Below are positions 42,452 to 51,779 of a DNA stretch of 64,000 nucleotides, piece by piece (within the stretch, counting starts at the first letter, position 1; each line of letters opens with the position of its first letter). This stretch comes from Labilibaculum antarcticum (GTDB lineage Bacteria; Bacteroidota; Bacteroidia; Bacteroidales; Marinifilaceae): the NCBI RefSeq assembly GCF_002356295.1, contig NZ_AP018042.1:1582361-1646360 (forward strand), in the 5' to 3' direction. The notes beneath the pieces were generated by a model. It had not been told where the DNA came from. It did not search any database and worked only from the letters and a program-made list of their open reading frames with translations. The position numbers and the translations under genes were made by a program.

Positions 42452-42736
42452 ATGGGAATTATAACGAAACTTGCAATTTTAATGATATTAATGGTAATTA
42501 TTTCAGTGCCTTTTCAAATTAGTATTGTTCAGACATTACAGAAAAAAGGATATGACGCTTCAATTTTCCTATTCAAATCTTCAAACCTTAGAAAGTTCAG
42601 AAAGATAATGCTAAATGAAAATGAGAAGAGTATTAAGTTAAGAATGAAACTAACCTACTTTGGTTATATCATCCCAATACTGACAGGAATTTCTTGTTTT
42701 ATTACAATTATTGTAATTACAGCATTAACTAAATGA
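42452..42736 (+). CDS. Small two-helix membrane protein, hypothetical
   Basis: A 94-residue protein with hydrophobic helices at about 4-27 (KLAILMILMVIISVPF) and 69-91 (FGYIIPILTGISCFITIIVITAL), separated by a basic loop (about 30-65). No family recognised. It lies in the repeat-rich gap between the caa3 and ACIII operons. A 39-codon frame overlaps its stop by 4 nt. Confidence 0.55.
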   Translation: MGIITKLAILMILMVIISVPFQISIVQTLQKKGYDASIFLFKSSNLRKFRKIMLNENEKSIKLRMKLTYFGYIIPILTGISCFITIIVITALTK

Positions 42737-42852
42737 TAGGTATATCTCTTAATGATAAAAAAGTTGAAATTATTTCCGATATTACAGTTCGGTTTATTGC
42801 TCATGACAATTATAAGACCTTGGATGGTGTAATTTCAAGTTTGAAAAAGTGA
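42733..42852 (+). CDS. 39-residue ORF coupled to the preceding membrane protein gene
   Basis: The ATG at 42733 overlaps the upstream stop (ATGA). The product starts MIGISLNDKKVEIISD and ends in VISSLKK before a TGA at 42852. The composition looks protein-like, but the length suggests the N-terminal remnant of a longer protein. No family recognised. Confidence 0.35.
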   Translation: MIGISLNDKKVEIISDITVRFIAHDNYKTLDGVISSLKK

Positions 42853-43354
42853 CTTGATAATTATTCTAATAATGAGAAATGACAATTTATTTATCATATA
42901 TTGTAGACAGAAATATAAAATAAAAACTGGCTATAACAAAAGTAACCGTTGCACAACCAAATAGTATTTCTAAAAAATAAGATGTAAGCTTTAAAAGTTT
43001 GCTAATTAGCAAGCTTTAAAAGCTTCATTTTTCAGGTTAAAAATCTAGATTTTTTAAATTATTGAAGGAGTAAGATGATGCTAAAGCAAAACATTATAAA
43101 TATTTTAATTTTAGTTGGCTAAAGCCAAACTGCAATAGATAAAAACCACAAAGCATTAACTAATGCAATTAGAAAATCAGACTGTTTATTGCTCCTGTTT
43201 CCAGGCAACTGATAACAGGAAAAATAAAGGCTTGAAGGCTTAAAAAGGAATTAAATGAGCCAAATTGCCGAGGGGAAAAAGTACCATCAAGCAGAAAGCT
43301 CATAATACGGTTTTAAATTTTGTGTCAATGATTAAAAATTAAAAAAAATAGCAA
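42853..43354. other. Non-coding debris between small ORFs
   Basis: About 500 nt without a gene. A short hairpin TTGGCTAAAGCCAA lies near 43114, and a 15-codon ATG frame follows an AAGGAG-like site near 43067. Degenerate TTTAAAAGTTTGC/GCAAGCTTTAAAAGC repeats lie near 42992-43025. It looks like decayed sequence. Confidence 0.4.
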
Positions 43355-43756
43355 ATGGCTGGAGAAACAAATTTGTCTGAATTAATTAAAGGAATGACTC
43401 CAAAACTAAACGATGGAGAATATGTCTTTACAACAATAAAAGATGTAAGTAAGATTGACCGAAAAGACACTATTTGTGAATTCAAAGAAAGGGAAGGAAC
43501 AACTATTGTTATTGAAAAAGAGAAAGCAGATGAACTAAACTTGAGTTATGAATATATTGCCTCTTGGATTACCCTCATGATTCATTCATCTCTTGATGCT
43601 GTTGGTTTAACCGCAATATTTTCGTCGGAATTGGCAAAAAATAATATTAGTTGCAATGTAATCGCTGGATATTATCACGACCATATTTTCGTTGATAAAA
43701 AAGACTCGGACAAAGCAATTAAAGTTTTGATGAACTTATCTAAAAGTCAATCATAA
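43355..43756 (+). CDS. ACT-domain protein (DUF2241/CASTOR-like)
   Basis: A 133-residue cytosolic protein. It begins [23 protein letters not shown], typical of a small two-ACT-domain family in which residues such as [36 protein letters not shown] form the second ACT fold. ACT domains bind amino acids or other small ligands. The role is unknown. It lies alone among repeats, 142 nt from the actE stop, and may be an acquired accessory gene. Confidence 0.8.
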   Translation: MAGETNLSELIKGMTPKLNDGEYVFTTIKDVSKIDRKDTICEFKEREGTTIVIEKEKADELNLSYEYIASWITLMIHSSLDAVGLTAIFSSELAKNNISCNVIAGYYHDHIFVDKKDSDKAIKVLMNLSKSQS

Positions 43757-43898
43757 AACCAGTTGCTAATGGGGTAGATAGCTAATGCTCTATTGACCGC
43801 CACTGTGCCTCTCACACCACCAGATGCTTAGCAAGCTCAGCATAAACCAAGCGGGTTTATTTACAAAATAATTTCACGATAATCCATAAGGGCACGCC
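43757..43898. repeat. Repeat remnant abutting the actE stop
   Basis: The segment ends GGGCACGCCC directly against the actE stop codon, the inverse of the repeat near 41976. Another part (GTGCCTCTCACACCACC at about 43805-43821) recalls text found next to Bacteroidota group II introns, but no intron ORF or full structure is present. Confidence 0.35.
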
Positions 43899-44465
43899 CT
43901 ACTTTTGTTCCTGCAGTTCAACTTTTATGTACTCAATAATTTTCCATCTGTCGGCTTGTTTAATTTGAGCACCATGAGCACCCATAACTCCAAAACCAAC
44001 GGTTATTACATGGAAAATCTCACCTCGGGGAGTTGCCTTCATTACATCAGTAACTAGGCTTTTGGGAGGATAAGGATATTTTCCACTTGTAAATAGGAAT
44101 CCTTTTCCGTCGCCATTCTCTCCGTGACAATAAATACAATATGTCTCAAAGAGTTTCTTTCCTCTTTGCACATCATCAGCGGTCATTTCGTTGGGATTAA
44201 TAATATTTTCGCCTGCCCAAATCCTTTCTTCCGGTGTTTTTTCAAAATGATAAGGAATCATTTCTCTGGGAATAGTTCCCTCTGCCGGTAATCGCAAACT
44301 CAATCCATCTTCGAAATTAGGATTCGTAGAATAAGGTTCAAAAGCACGCGATTGAACCATATCCGGAAAATAAGAATACCCTGGATGGTTCCGGTCTTTA
44401 TCACAAGACGCGAACAAAACCACAACTACCAATAAAGCACTACAATATGAAACGAATTTTTGCAT
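43899..44465 (-). CDS. actE: ACIII monoheme cytochrome c subunit ActE
   Basis: About 188 residues from the Met at 44465 (MQKFVSYCSAL). The longer frame to 44531 runs into actF and lacks signal character. A lipoprotein signal (LFASCDKD) precedes a cytochrome c domain with CIYCHGENGDGKG. A conserved N-terminal stretch (YFPDMVQSRAFEPY) matches ActE. It is the last gene of the operon, after actF, where the published order has actE before actF. The gene ends inside a dispersed repeat. Confidence 0.92.
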   Translation of the reverse strand: MQKFVSYCSALLVVVVLFASCDKDRNHPGYSYFPDMVQSRAFEPYSTNPNFEDGLSLRLPAEGTIPREMIPYHFEKTPEERIWAGENIINPNEMTADDVQRGKKLFETYCIYCHGENGDGKGFLFTSGKYPYPPKSLVTDVMKATPRGEIFHVITVGFGVMGAHGAQIKQADRWKIIEYIKVELQEQK

Positions 44466-44490
44466 AACAATTTCTTTTTTTGGTAATGAA

Positions 44491-45654
44491 TTAAGTTTCG
44501 TAATGAAAACTTTCTTTGAGCAAAGGATCATTTTTACTTAATAGTGGTGCTTTAGCCAAAGAGGCAAATACGACAAACAAGAAACCACCAAGATATAAGC
44601 ACACAAATCCTATTTCAGTGAATCCAATTTGAGCAGTTTTGCCAATTGTTCCGGGAATTACCAATAAATAGATATTCAACCATTGACCAACCAAAACAAC
44701 GACTGCCATAAGCGATAACCACTTCAAATTTCGTTTTGAATTTCGTGTCATTAATCCAAGCAAAGGAATCAAAAAATTAAGAACCAGAATTGTGAAAAAA
44801 AGTACAGTATGATCATTTAATCTTGGGGCAAAATAGGCTGTTTCTTCAGGAATATGACTGTACCAGATCAACAGATACTGAGAAAACCACAAATACATCC
44901 AAAAAATACTGAATGCAAAAAGGTATTTCCCCATGTCATGAATGTGTTCTTTGTTGATGAATTCCAAGTGTCCCTTCCATTTCAAAAAGCTAATAAAAAG
45001 AATAATAGAAGCAATACCAATCTCAAAAAGCCCAATAAAAACAAACCATCCGTAAAGGGTACTGTACCAGTGTGCATCAATTGACATCAGCCAATCCCAG
45101 CTCATGGTAGAACTTGAAATGGCAAAGAAAACCATGAATAATGCGGCCAGTAACTTTCCCTTTTTATAGTATTTGATATCATTTGACAAATCTTGTTGCA
45201 AAGAATTTTTACGCAGTAATCGGGTCAACCAAATCCAAACCCCAAAATAGACAGCCATTCGAATAAAGAAGAAAGGAATATTAAGGTAAGCGGCTTTCGC
45301 CTCTAAAATTGGATCGTGCAATCCCTCATGCGACCAATGATAGATATCATGCATCCCAAAGTATAGGAGGAACATCATAATTGCTGAAATCGGCAAAAAT
45401 GAAGCTAAGGCTTCGGGAATTCTTTGCAAGGCGATATGCCAACCCGAATAGGCTATTTTGTGCAATGCCTGAAACACACCTCCGAACAGAGCTATGAATA
45501 GGAAAAACAGGTTGTTAATTAAATAATTTGTCCAAAACCTCTGACTGCTGGGAGCTTCAATGAAGTACCCAAGCAAAAGCAATAGAATTCCGAATCCCCC
45601 TACTGCGAGTAGTGTAATTTGGGTTTTTCGGGAAAATGTATAATTCTTGTCCAT
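44491..45654 (-). CDS. actF: ACIII membrane subunit ActF
   Basis: About 387 residues from the ATG at 45654 (a TTG at 45660 opens the longer frame). About ten transmembrane helices. Typical ActF text: NYLINNLFFLFIALFGGVF, SSTMSWDWLMSIDAHWYSTLYGW and WMYLWFSQYLLIWYSHIPEET. ActF resembles ActC but lacks a confirmed quinone site and may help in proton translocation. Gaps: 20 nt to actD, 25 nt to actE. Confidence 0.94.
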   Translation of the reverse strand: MDKNYTFSRKTQITLLAVGGFGILLLLLGYFIEAPSSQRFWTNYLINNLFFLFIALFGGVFQALHKIAYSGWHIALQRIPEALASFLPISAIMMFLLYFGMHDIYHWSHEGLHDPILEAKAAYLNIPFFFIRMAVYFGVWIWLTRLLRKNSLQQDLSNDIKYYKKGKLLAALFMVFFAISSSTMSWDWLMSIDAHWYSTLYGWFVFIGLFEIGIASIILFISFLKWKGHLEFINKEHIHDMGKYLFAFSIFWMYLWFSQYLLIWYSHIPEETAYFAPRLNDHTVLFFTILVLNFLIPLLGLMTRNSKRNLKWLSLMAVVVLVGQWLNIYLLVIPGTIGKTAQIGFTEIGFVCLYLGGFLFVVFASLAKAPLLSKNDPLLKESFHYET

Positions 45655-45674
45655 AACCAAGTGGTTTATGTGGT

Positions 45675-46196
45675 TTACGATTCAATCTCCTTAATCTGCA
45701 TATTCATAGCGTCTTCTTTCTCCAAAATGCCTTGCACAATAGCATCCTGACTTCCAGCCTCATCCAGATCTACTATAATCACAAAACGATCGTTGGTACT
45801 TCGTTCGTCGTGAATGACATTGTTAGCTCCTGGTCCGAGTTTCGAGCGAATAAAAAATGCGATTGCCATTCCAAAAGCAGCGAATAAAACCGTCAATTCA
45901 AAAGTGATAGGAATGAATGAAGGAATCGCAAAATGAGGTTTTCCTCCAATAAACAATGGATAATCGACCGTAAATGCCCAGGTTTGAAAGCCAAAAGCTA
46001 CGGCCAAACCAATGCCTCCACAAATAAATGCTACAGTTGGCAAATTTGATCGTTTGTACCCCAAAGCAGTATCCAATCCATGAACTGGAAAAGGAGTCAA
46101 AACATCCTGAATGGACACATCCTGAGCTCTCAATTCCTTGGTAGCACGAAGAAGATTCTCCTCATCTTCAAAATAGGCTGAAATATATCTTCTCAT
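45675..46196 (-). CDS. actD: ACIII subunit ActD (DUF3341)
   Basis: A 173-residue DUF3341 protein. It has a cytosolic N-terminal domain (YFEDEENLLRATKELRAQDVSIQDVLTPFPVHGLD), two transmembrane helices (about 52-74 and 97-118) and a C-terminal domain (DERSTNDRFVIIVDLDE). It is a structural subunit of ACIII. Gaps of 2 nt to actC and 20 nt to actF. Confidence 0.94.
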   Translation of the reverse strand: MRRYISAYFEDEENLLRATKELRAQDVSIQDVLTPFPVHGLDTALGYKRSNLPTVAFICGGIGLAVAFGFQTWAFTVDYPLFIGGKPHFAIPSFIPITFELTVLFAAFGMAIAFFIRSKLGPGANNVIHDERSTNDRFVIIVDLDEAGSQDAIVQGILEKEDAMNMQIKEIES

Positions 46197-46198
46197 GA

Positions 46199-47572
46199 TT
46201 ATTCGTTTTTATCCTTATTTGTAAAATTTTCCCCAGAGCTTTTCATTACGGTCTTCACCTCAGCAATTGCAATTACCGGGAATACCCGAATAAATAAAAG
46301 GAAACAGGTGAAAAATAAACCTAAGGTTCCAATAAATATTCCGACTTCAACAACAGTTGGACTATACATCGACCAACTTGAAGGCAGATAATCGCGGTGC
46401 AAAGAGGTTACGATGATTACAAATCGTTCGAACCACATTCCAATGTTGATGAAAATGGATAGAACGAAGGTAAATGCGAGATTTCGTCTCAGTTTTTTGA
46501 ACCAAAGCAGTTGCGGAGAAATCACATTACAGGTCATCATGATTGCATAGGCCCACCAATAAGGTCCGGTTGCCCGATTCAGAAATGCATATTGCTCATA
46601 TTCAACGCCCGAATACCAGGCAATAAACAATTCGGTGATGTATGCAATACCAACAATCGATCCTGTTGCGATAATAATTTTATTCATCGATTCAACATGA
46701 CCAACGGTAATATAGCTTTCCAGATTTAATACTTTTCTAGTTATTATTAAAAGGGTCAACACCATTGCAAAGCCAGAAAAGATAGCTCCGGAAACAAAAT
46801 AAGGCGGGAAAATTGTCGTGTGCCATCCCGGAATTACCGAAGTTGCGAAATCGGAACTTACAATACTGTGGACCGAGAGTACAAGCGGTGCGGCCAATCC
46901 GGCCAATATTAAACTCATGGTTTCATGTCTGCTCCAGTGTCTGGCAGATCCTGTCCAACCAAAACTCAAAAATCCGTAAATCGCTTTTTTAAATTTTGAT
47001 TTCACCTTGTCGCGAATGGTTCCTATATCTGGTATTAAACCAACATACCAAAATAGAAGAGAAACACTAAAATAAGTACTGATGGCAAACACATCCCACA
47101 GCAGTGGTGAGTTGAAATTTACCCAAAGACCACGCGTATTTGGATAAGGAAACACAAAGAAAGCAAGTAGTGGACGTCCCATATGAATTAGAGGAAACAA
47201 ACCGGCGCACATTACTGCGAAAAGGGTCATTGCCTCGGCAGATCGATTGATACTGGTTCTCCATTTCTGACGAAACAGTAATAATATGGCCGAAATAAAC
47301 GTACCGGCATGACCGATTCCTACCCACCACACAAAGTTGGTTATTCCCCAACCCCATCCAATGGTTTTATTCAATCCCCAGGTTCCAATTCCTTGCCAAA
47401 TGGTCCATCCCATCATGGCTAAGCCAAAAAACAATGCTGATATCGTGATTGTTATTCCAACGTACCAAGCTTTCCCCGCTTTTCCTTCTATTGGAGCAGA
47501 AATCTCATCAGTAATCTGTTTATACGTTTTTTTCCCCGTGATTAATGGTTCACGAATTGGCGACACATACAT
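46199..47572 (-). CDS. actC: ACIII quinol-oxidising subunit ActC (NrfD family)
   Basis: A 457-residue polytopic protein with about ten helices. It begins with the ActC-type leader (YVSPIREPLITGKKTYKQI) and contains WWVGIGHAGTFISAILLLFRQKWR and GMWFERFVIIVTSLHRDYLPSSW. ActC forms the menaquinol site on the periplasmic side next to the [3Fe-4S] cluster of ActB. It lies 10 nt after actB. A paralog, without the molybdopterin-like partner, is encoded at 22.9-24.2 kb. Confidence 0.95.
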   Translation of the reverse strand: MYVSPIREPLITGKKTYKQITDEISAPIEGKAGKAWYVGITITISALFFGLAMMGWTIWQGIGTWGLNKTIGWGWGITNFVWWVGIGHAGTFISAILLLFRQKWRTSINRSAEAMTLFAVMCAGLFPLIHMGRPLLAFFVFPYPNTRGLWVNFNSPLLWDVFAISTYFSVSLLFWYVGLIPDIGTIRDKVKSKFKKAIYGFLSFGWTGSARHWSRHETMSLILAGLAAPLVLSVHSIVSSDFATSVIPGWHTTIFPPYFVSGAIFSGFAMVLTLLIITRKVLNLESYITVGHVESMNKIIIATGSIVGIAYITELFIAWYSGVEYEQYAFLNRATGPYWWAYAIMMTCNVISPQLLWFKKLRRNLAFTFVLSIFINIGMWFERFVIIVTSLHRDYLPSSWSMYSPTVVEVGIFIGTLGLFFTCFLLFIRVFPVIAIAEVKTVMKSSGENFTNKDKNE

Positions 47573-47582
47573 AAGCGTGGTT

Positions 47583-50567
47583 TTATAATTCGTTCGTTTT
47601 TTTATTTCTAATCTTAGTCAAATAGCTCACCGAAGGAAGCGTATGAATCTCCTCTAACAAATGATAATTTCGTTGACTCGAAGTTTCTTTGACTATCTGG
47701 CTGTCATTATCATTTAAATCTCCGAAAATGATTGCTCCAGATGGACAGGCTTGCTGACAAGCTGTCTTAATTTCTCCATCATTAACTTTTCGACCCTCAA
47801 TTTTCGCATTCAATTTTCCTTCCTGAATTCGCTGCACGCACATGGAGCATTTCTCAATAACTCCTTTTGCCCGAACCGTAACATCCGGATTCAAAACCAT
47901 TCGCTTTAAATCGATCGTCATTTCAGCAACATCGTGCAAATTATTTGGAATAGAATCCGCATTCGTGAAATTGAACCAATTGAAACGACGCACTTTATAC
48001 GGACAGTTATTTCCGCAATAACGAGTCCCAATACAACGGTTATAAGCCATTTGGTTCAGGCCTTCGCTACTATGAGTGGTTGCCGCTACCGGACAAACAT
48101 TCTCGCAAGGTGCATTATCGCAATGCTGACACATTACTGGCTGATAGGAAACATCCGGATTAAAATCGCTGCCTGAAAAATACCTGTCAATACGAATCCA
48201 AGACATTTCGTGCGCCCGAATCACTTCATTTTTACCAACTACAGGCACATTATTTTCCGCCTGGCAGGCAATAGAACAGGCACCGCAACCAACACAAGAA
48301 TTTAAATCAACTACAAGTCCCCAATGATGATTTGGGAAATTTGGTTTCTTGTAAATACCTGCGTTTTCATATTTATGATGCGACTCATTTCCGGCCGCCG
48401 GATCTTTTAAATATTCTCCCAAGGAAGCTTCACGAACAATTGCTCTTCCTTCCATCGAATGATGAGTTTGAGTCATTGCCAATTCGTACTTCTCTTCTGT
48501 TAACCTGATTTCAACACCAATTGAAAAATCAATACGGGAATCATTTTTAAACTGAGATAACTTCGAAACATTAACTCCTACATTTTTACCAACCACACCA
48601 CATTCTGTTCTGCCATAGCCTAAGGCAACAGCCAACGTATTGTATGCTTGTCCTGGTAAAATATATACCGGCAATTTCATTCCTGAATTCAACTCTACAA
48701 CATCACCTGTCTCTAAAAGCATTTCTTCCGCTTGTTTTGGCGATATGGTTAGGTAATTGTCCCAACAAATTTTCGTTACCGGATCAGGAAGCTCCTGAAT
48801 CCAAGGATTGTTTGCCATTTTCCCATCGCCCATGGCCGAGCTTTCATATACCTGAAGTTCAAAACCTGAAGATTTTGGTGTACTTGCAATTTCAGCCATC
48901 AATTCCCCAATTCCAGCCATCGAAAATCTGGTGTCGAAAACTGATTTCGTTTGAGGTTCAAAGACTCCTTTTTGCAGGCTATTGTTCCAAAAACTGATGA
49001 AATTTGGATAAGTTGTTTGAAGCGGATATAATTTCTCTTCCCAGTAATTTTTTATGAATTTTAAATAGTCGGTTTCCTGACCCGACCATGCAAGCAGTGT
49101 AGATTGAAACTGTCGGGTATTGAATAATGGACGAATACCTGGTTGCATTAAACTATAGCGACTCGTTTTAGGTTCGAGATCGTTCCAGCTTTCGATAAAA
49201 TGATTATCGGGCGCTACATATTTAAAATAACCACTTGTTTCGCTTGGAGCAGCATTTAAGGATACCGAAAATGGAACTTTCTCTATTGCTTTTCCAAATT
49301 CCTCTCCTTTAAAATAATCGTATACCGGATTAACATCGTAAGAGAACAAAGCTTTTATCCTGCCCGAATTCAGATCAGAAAGTAATTGTTCCATATCCGA
49401 ATCAATCGCTTGCTTGGTCAATATTTGCTTGTCAATTCGCAGAGTTGTTCCGTAATTTTCCAATTCGTAATTAATCGCATTGATCAAAACCTGAATGTTC
49501 AAATCATTTTCACCTGCAACAACCAATGATTTCCCTTTATTTGCCCATAGTTCTTTTGCCAATTCTTGAATATCATCAGTGGCATCACTTATGGAATAGG
49601 AATCTAATCCTTTTAGTTTCAAAATCTCATTGTACAATTGAGCAATCAGCATGGCTTGCTCGGAAGGTTTTACCGGAATCCGATAATCGGCATTACTTCC
49701 TGTTAGGGATAAACGCGATTCAAACTGAATGTGTCGTGACATATTTGTATTTCCATCGCTAAGCTTGCGCTTTTTGGTGTACTGACGAATGTGTTCAACA
49801 GGCATCAGCCAATTCCCTAAAAAATCTGCATCAAAACTCACAATCACATCTGCATAATCGAACCGGTAATCGCAAATTCCTGCTTTCCCAAAACACATTT
49901 CATTGGACTTTATCAATGCTGATGCAGATCGATTATCATACTGTACCCATTTCACATTTGGGTAAGATTTTAAAAACATCTCTATGACAGCCTTTGTAGA
50001 TGGACTGTATATTGTCGGAGTCAAAAGAACTGCGCTTTCTTTATTTCCTTCTAATTGATTTAATTGCTGAATAATGTCTTGATCCAGCTCGTCCCAGGAA
50101 ATTTTGGTATCGCCTTTCAGCGGATTTTTATATCGACTTGTATCGTATAATCCTAAAATTGAAGCCTGAACCCTTGCACTTGTCCCTCCGTAAGTAACCG
50201 AAGACAAATCGTTGCCTTCAATTTTTATTGGACGGCCTTCTCTGGTTTTTATAAGGATGCTACAATATTCACTTCCATTTACATAGGATGAGGCATAGTA
50301 ATTCGCTTTCCCCGGAGTGATTTCTTCAGGTTTAATCAGATATGGAATGGCCTTTTGAACCGAATTTTCGCAGCTGGCCAATACGGTACTTATCGCAAGA
50401 CTGTATCCGCAAAGCTTTAAAAAATCACGTCGGTTCGATTGCGACTTCTCATTTCCATTATCAAATATATCGAGTATTTGTTCCAGATTCCCCTTAGGCA
50501 AACTTAGCTTTTCGGGAGTATCTGATCCATTTTTACGTTCGGCAAGACTTTTCCAATGTTTCTTCAT
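47583..50567 (-). CDS. actB: ACIII Fe-S subunit ActB (molybdopterin-oxidoreductase-like)
   Basis: About 994 residues from the Met at 50567 (MKKHWKSLAERK). An internal Tat-like signal (SNRRDFLKLCG) lies near residue 45. The large N-terminal part is a molybdopterin-oxidoreductase fold that in ACIII carries no cofactor. The C-terminal part (about 730-960) has four Fe-S motifs: CVGCGACSIAC, CQHCDNAPCENVCP, CIGTRYCGNNCP (one Cys missing, as expected for the [3Fe-4S] cluster) and CSMCVQR...CQQACP. Electrons pass from ActC through these to the hemes of ActA and ActE. Confidence 0.95.
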   Translation of the reverse strand: MKKHWKSLAERKNGSDTPEKLSLPKGNLEQILDIFDNGNEKSQSNRRDFLKLCGYSLAISTVLASCENSVQKAIPYLIKPEEITPGKANYYASSYVNGSEYCSILIKTREGRPIKIEGNDLSSVTYGGTSARVQASILGLYDTSRYKNPLKGDTKISWDELDQDIIQQLNQLEGNKESAVLLTPTIYSPSTKAVIEMFLKSYPNVKWVQYDNRSASALIKSNEMCFGKAGICDYRFDYADVIVSFDADFLGNWLMPVEHIRQYTKKRKLSDGNTNMSRHIQFESRLSLTGSNADYRIPVKPSEQAMLIAQLYNEILKLKGLDSYSISDATDDIQELAKELWANKGKSLVVAGENDLNIQVLINAINYELENYGTTLRIDKQILTKQAIDSDMEQLLSDLNSGRIKALFSYDVNPVYDYFKGEEFGKAIEKVPFSVSLNAAPSETSGYFKYVAPDNHFIESWNDLEPKTSRYSLMQPGIRPLFNTRQFQSTLLAWSGQETDYLKFIKNYWEEKLYPLQTTYPNFISFWNNSLQKGVFEPQTKSVFDTRFSMAGIGELMAEIASTPKSSGFELQVYESSAMGDGKMANNPWIQELPDPVTKICWDNYLTISPKQAEEMLLETGDVVELNSGMKLPVYILPGQAYNTLAVALGYGRTECGVVGKNVGVNVSKLSQFKNDSRIDFSIGVEIRLTEEKYELAMTQTHHSMEGRAIVREASLGEYLKDPAAGNESHHKYENAGIYKKPNFPNHHWGLVVDLNSCVGCGACSIACQAENNVPVVGKNEVIRAHEMSWIRIDRYFSGSDFNPDVSYQPVMCQHCDNAPCENVCPVAATTHSSEGLNQMAYNRCIGTRYCGNNCPYKVRRFNWFNFTNADSIPNNLHDVAEMTIDLKRMVLNPDVTVRAKGVIEKCSMCVQRIQEGKLNAKIEGRKVNDGEIKTACQQACPSGAIIFGDLNDNDSQIVKETSSQRNYHLLEEIHTLPSVSYLTKIRNKKTNEL

Positions 50568-50624
50568 AGATAAACGATTATCAATAGGTAAAATGCAATA
50601 GGGCAACAATCGGCTTTTACAATT

Positions 50625-51779
50625 CTAATAATGGCATCGGGCACATTCCCTTCCTCCAATATCCGTAACTCTAACAGAGTCTCTTACACCAGTCGCCAAT
50701 TCTTCGTGTAACTCTTTAAATCCATTGGAATAGTATCCATTGGCCTGAAAATCAACGGCAGTTTTATCGTGACAATCCAAACACCAACCCATTGATAAAT
50801 CCTCTACCTGTCGAATAACATCCATTTCTTCTACAAAACCATGGCATTCCTGACATTCTCTTTTACCGACATTAGCATGCTGAGCATGACTGAAAAATAC
50901 ATGATCGGGTAACTGATGAATTCGAACCCATTCTACCGAAGTATTATTTTCTATGGCTGCGTGTATTTTATTGATTTCGAATTTTCCCGAATTGGTTCCT
51001 TCGCGCACAATCACGTGGCAGTTCATACAAAGATTTACATGAGGAATACCAGCAGATTTGCTTTCGTCGACTGTTGTATGGCAATATCTGCAATCAATTT
51101 TATTACCAGTAACATGCACTTTATGAGAAAACTTAATTGGCTGTGCTGGTTGGTAATTTTGTTTGCGACCTAAGGCCATTGCTCCATCAGCAAGCATATT
51201 TATTTGATATCCAAAGGCGAATACAAAAATTAATATCGGTATTAACTTGTACTTGATTTTCTTGGTGAAGATCAAATCGATTAAAGCCATGGTGATTAAT
51301 GCACCCAAAAAGACAAATACCAATATATTATTGACCTTTGGTTTTGTTTCAAAGAGGGTATCCTCCTTTAACTGGGACAAATATGTTTTAATATATCCAA
51401 GTTCCTCATCCGAATAGGTATATCCGACATGAGACGCCTCCATCTTTTTACCCAATGGACTCATCAATACAGCTTTAAATTCTGCAATTGATTTATCGGC
51501 AAATGTTTTTGAAATATCTGTTGCGGAAGGATTCCAGTTCAGCGTATCGATATAATCGATATTGTGACAGGAAACACAAGATGTTACATCTGTTTTTATT
51601 CTGGTTAAGCCTTTAAAAAGTCGCTCACCCCGTTTCTCAGAATTCAAGAAGTAGTTAAAATGATGATCTACTGTTTTAGCAACATGCGTACTATCTGCCT
51701 CAATCGCAAAAAGGGCGGGTGGACTAAAAAACAAAAAAAGTATAATCAGGGCATTAAAAAATCCGTAGGGTTTACTCAT
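50625..51779 (-). CDS. actA: ACIII multiheme cytochrome c ActA, six CxxCH motifs
   Basis: A 384-residue first gene of the ACIII operon. A signal peptide (about 1-25) is followed by an N-terminal monoheme domain (CVSCHNIDY), two transmembrane helices (about 152-172 and 182-202), and a pentaheme domain with CRYCH, CMNCH, CQECH, CLDCH and CARCH. ActA relays electrons in ACIII. The fused N-terminal heme domain gives six c-hemes in this subunit, besides the one in ActE. 57 nt separate it from actB. Confidence 0.94.
   Translation of the reverse strand: MSKPYGFFNALIILFLFFSPPALFAIEADSTHVAKTVDHHFNYFLNSEKRGERLFKGLTRIKTDVTSCVSCHNIDYIDTLNWNPSATDISKTFADKSIAEFKAVLMSPLGKKMEASHVGYTYSDEELGYIKTYLSQLKEDTLFETKPKVNNILVFVFLGALITMALIDLIFTKKIKYKLIPILIFVFAFGYQINMLADGAMALGRKQNYQPAQPIKFSHKVHVTGNKIDCRYCHTTVDESKSAGIPHVNLCMNCHVIVREGTNSGKFEINKIHAAIENNTSVEWVRIHQLPDHVFFSHAQHANVGKRECQECHGFVEEMDVIRQVEDLSMGWCLDCHDKTAVDFQANGYYSNGFKELHEELATGVRDSVRVTDIGGRECARCHY

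Noticed and set aside
43196-43350. Group II intron body upstream of the ACT gene
   Set aside because: Some text recalls intron segments, but no domain V/VI hairpin or reverse-transcriptase ORF could be found.
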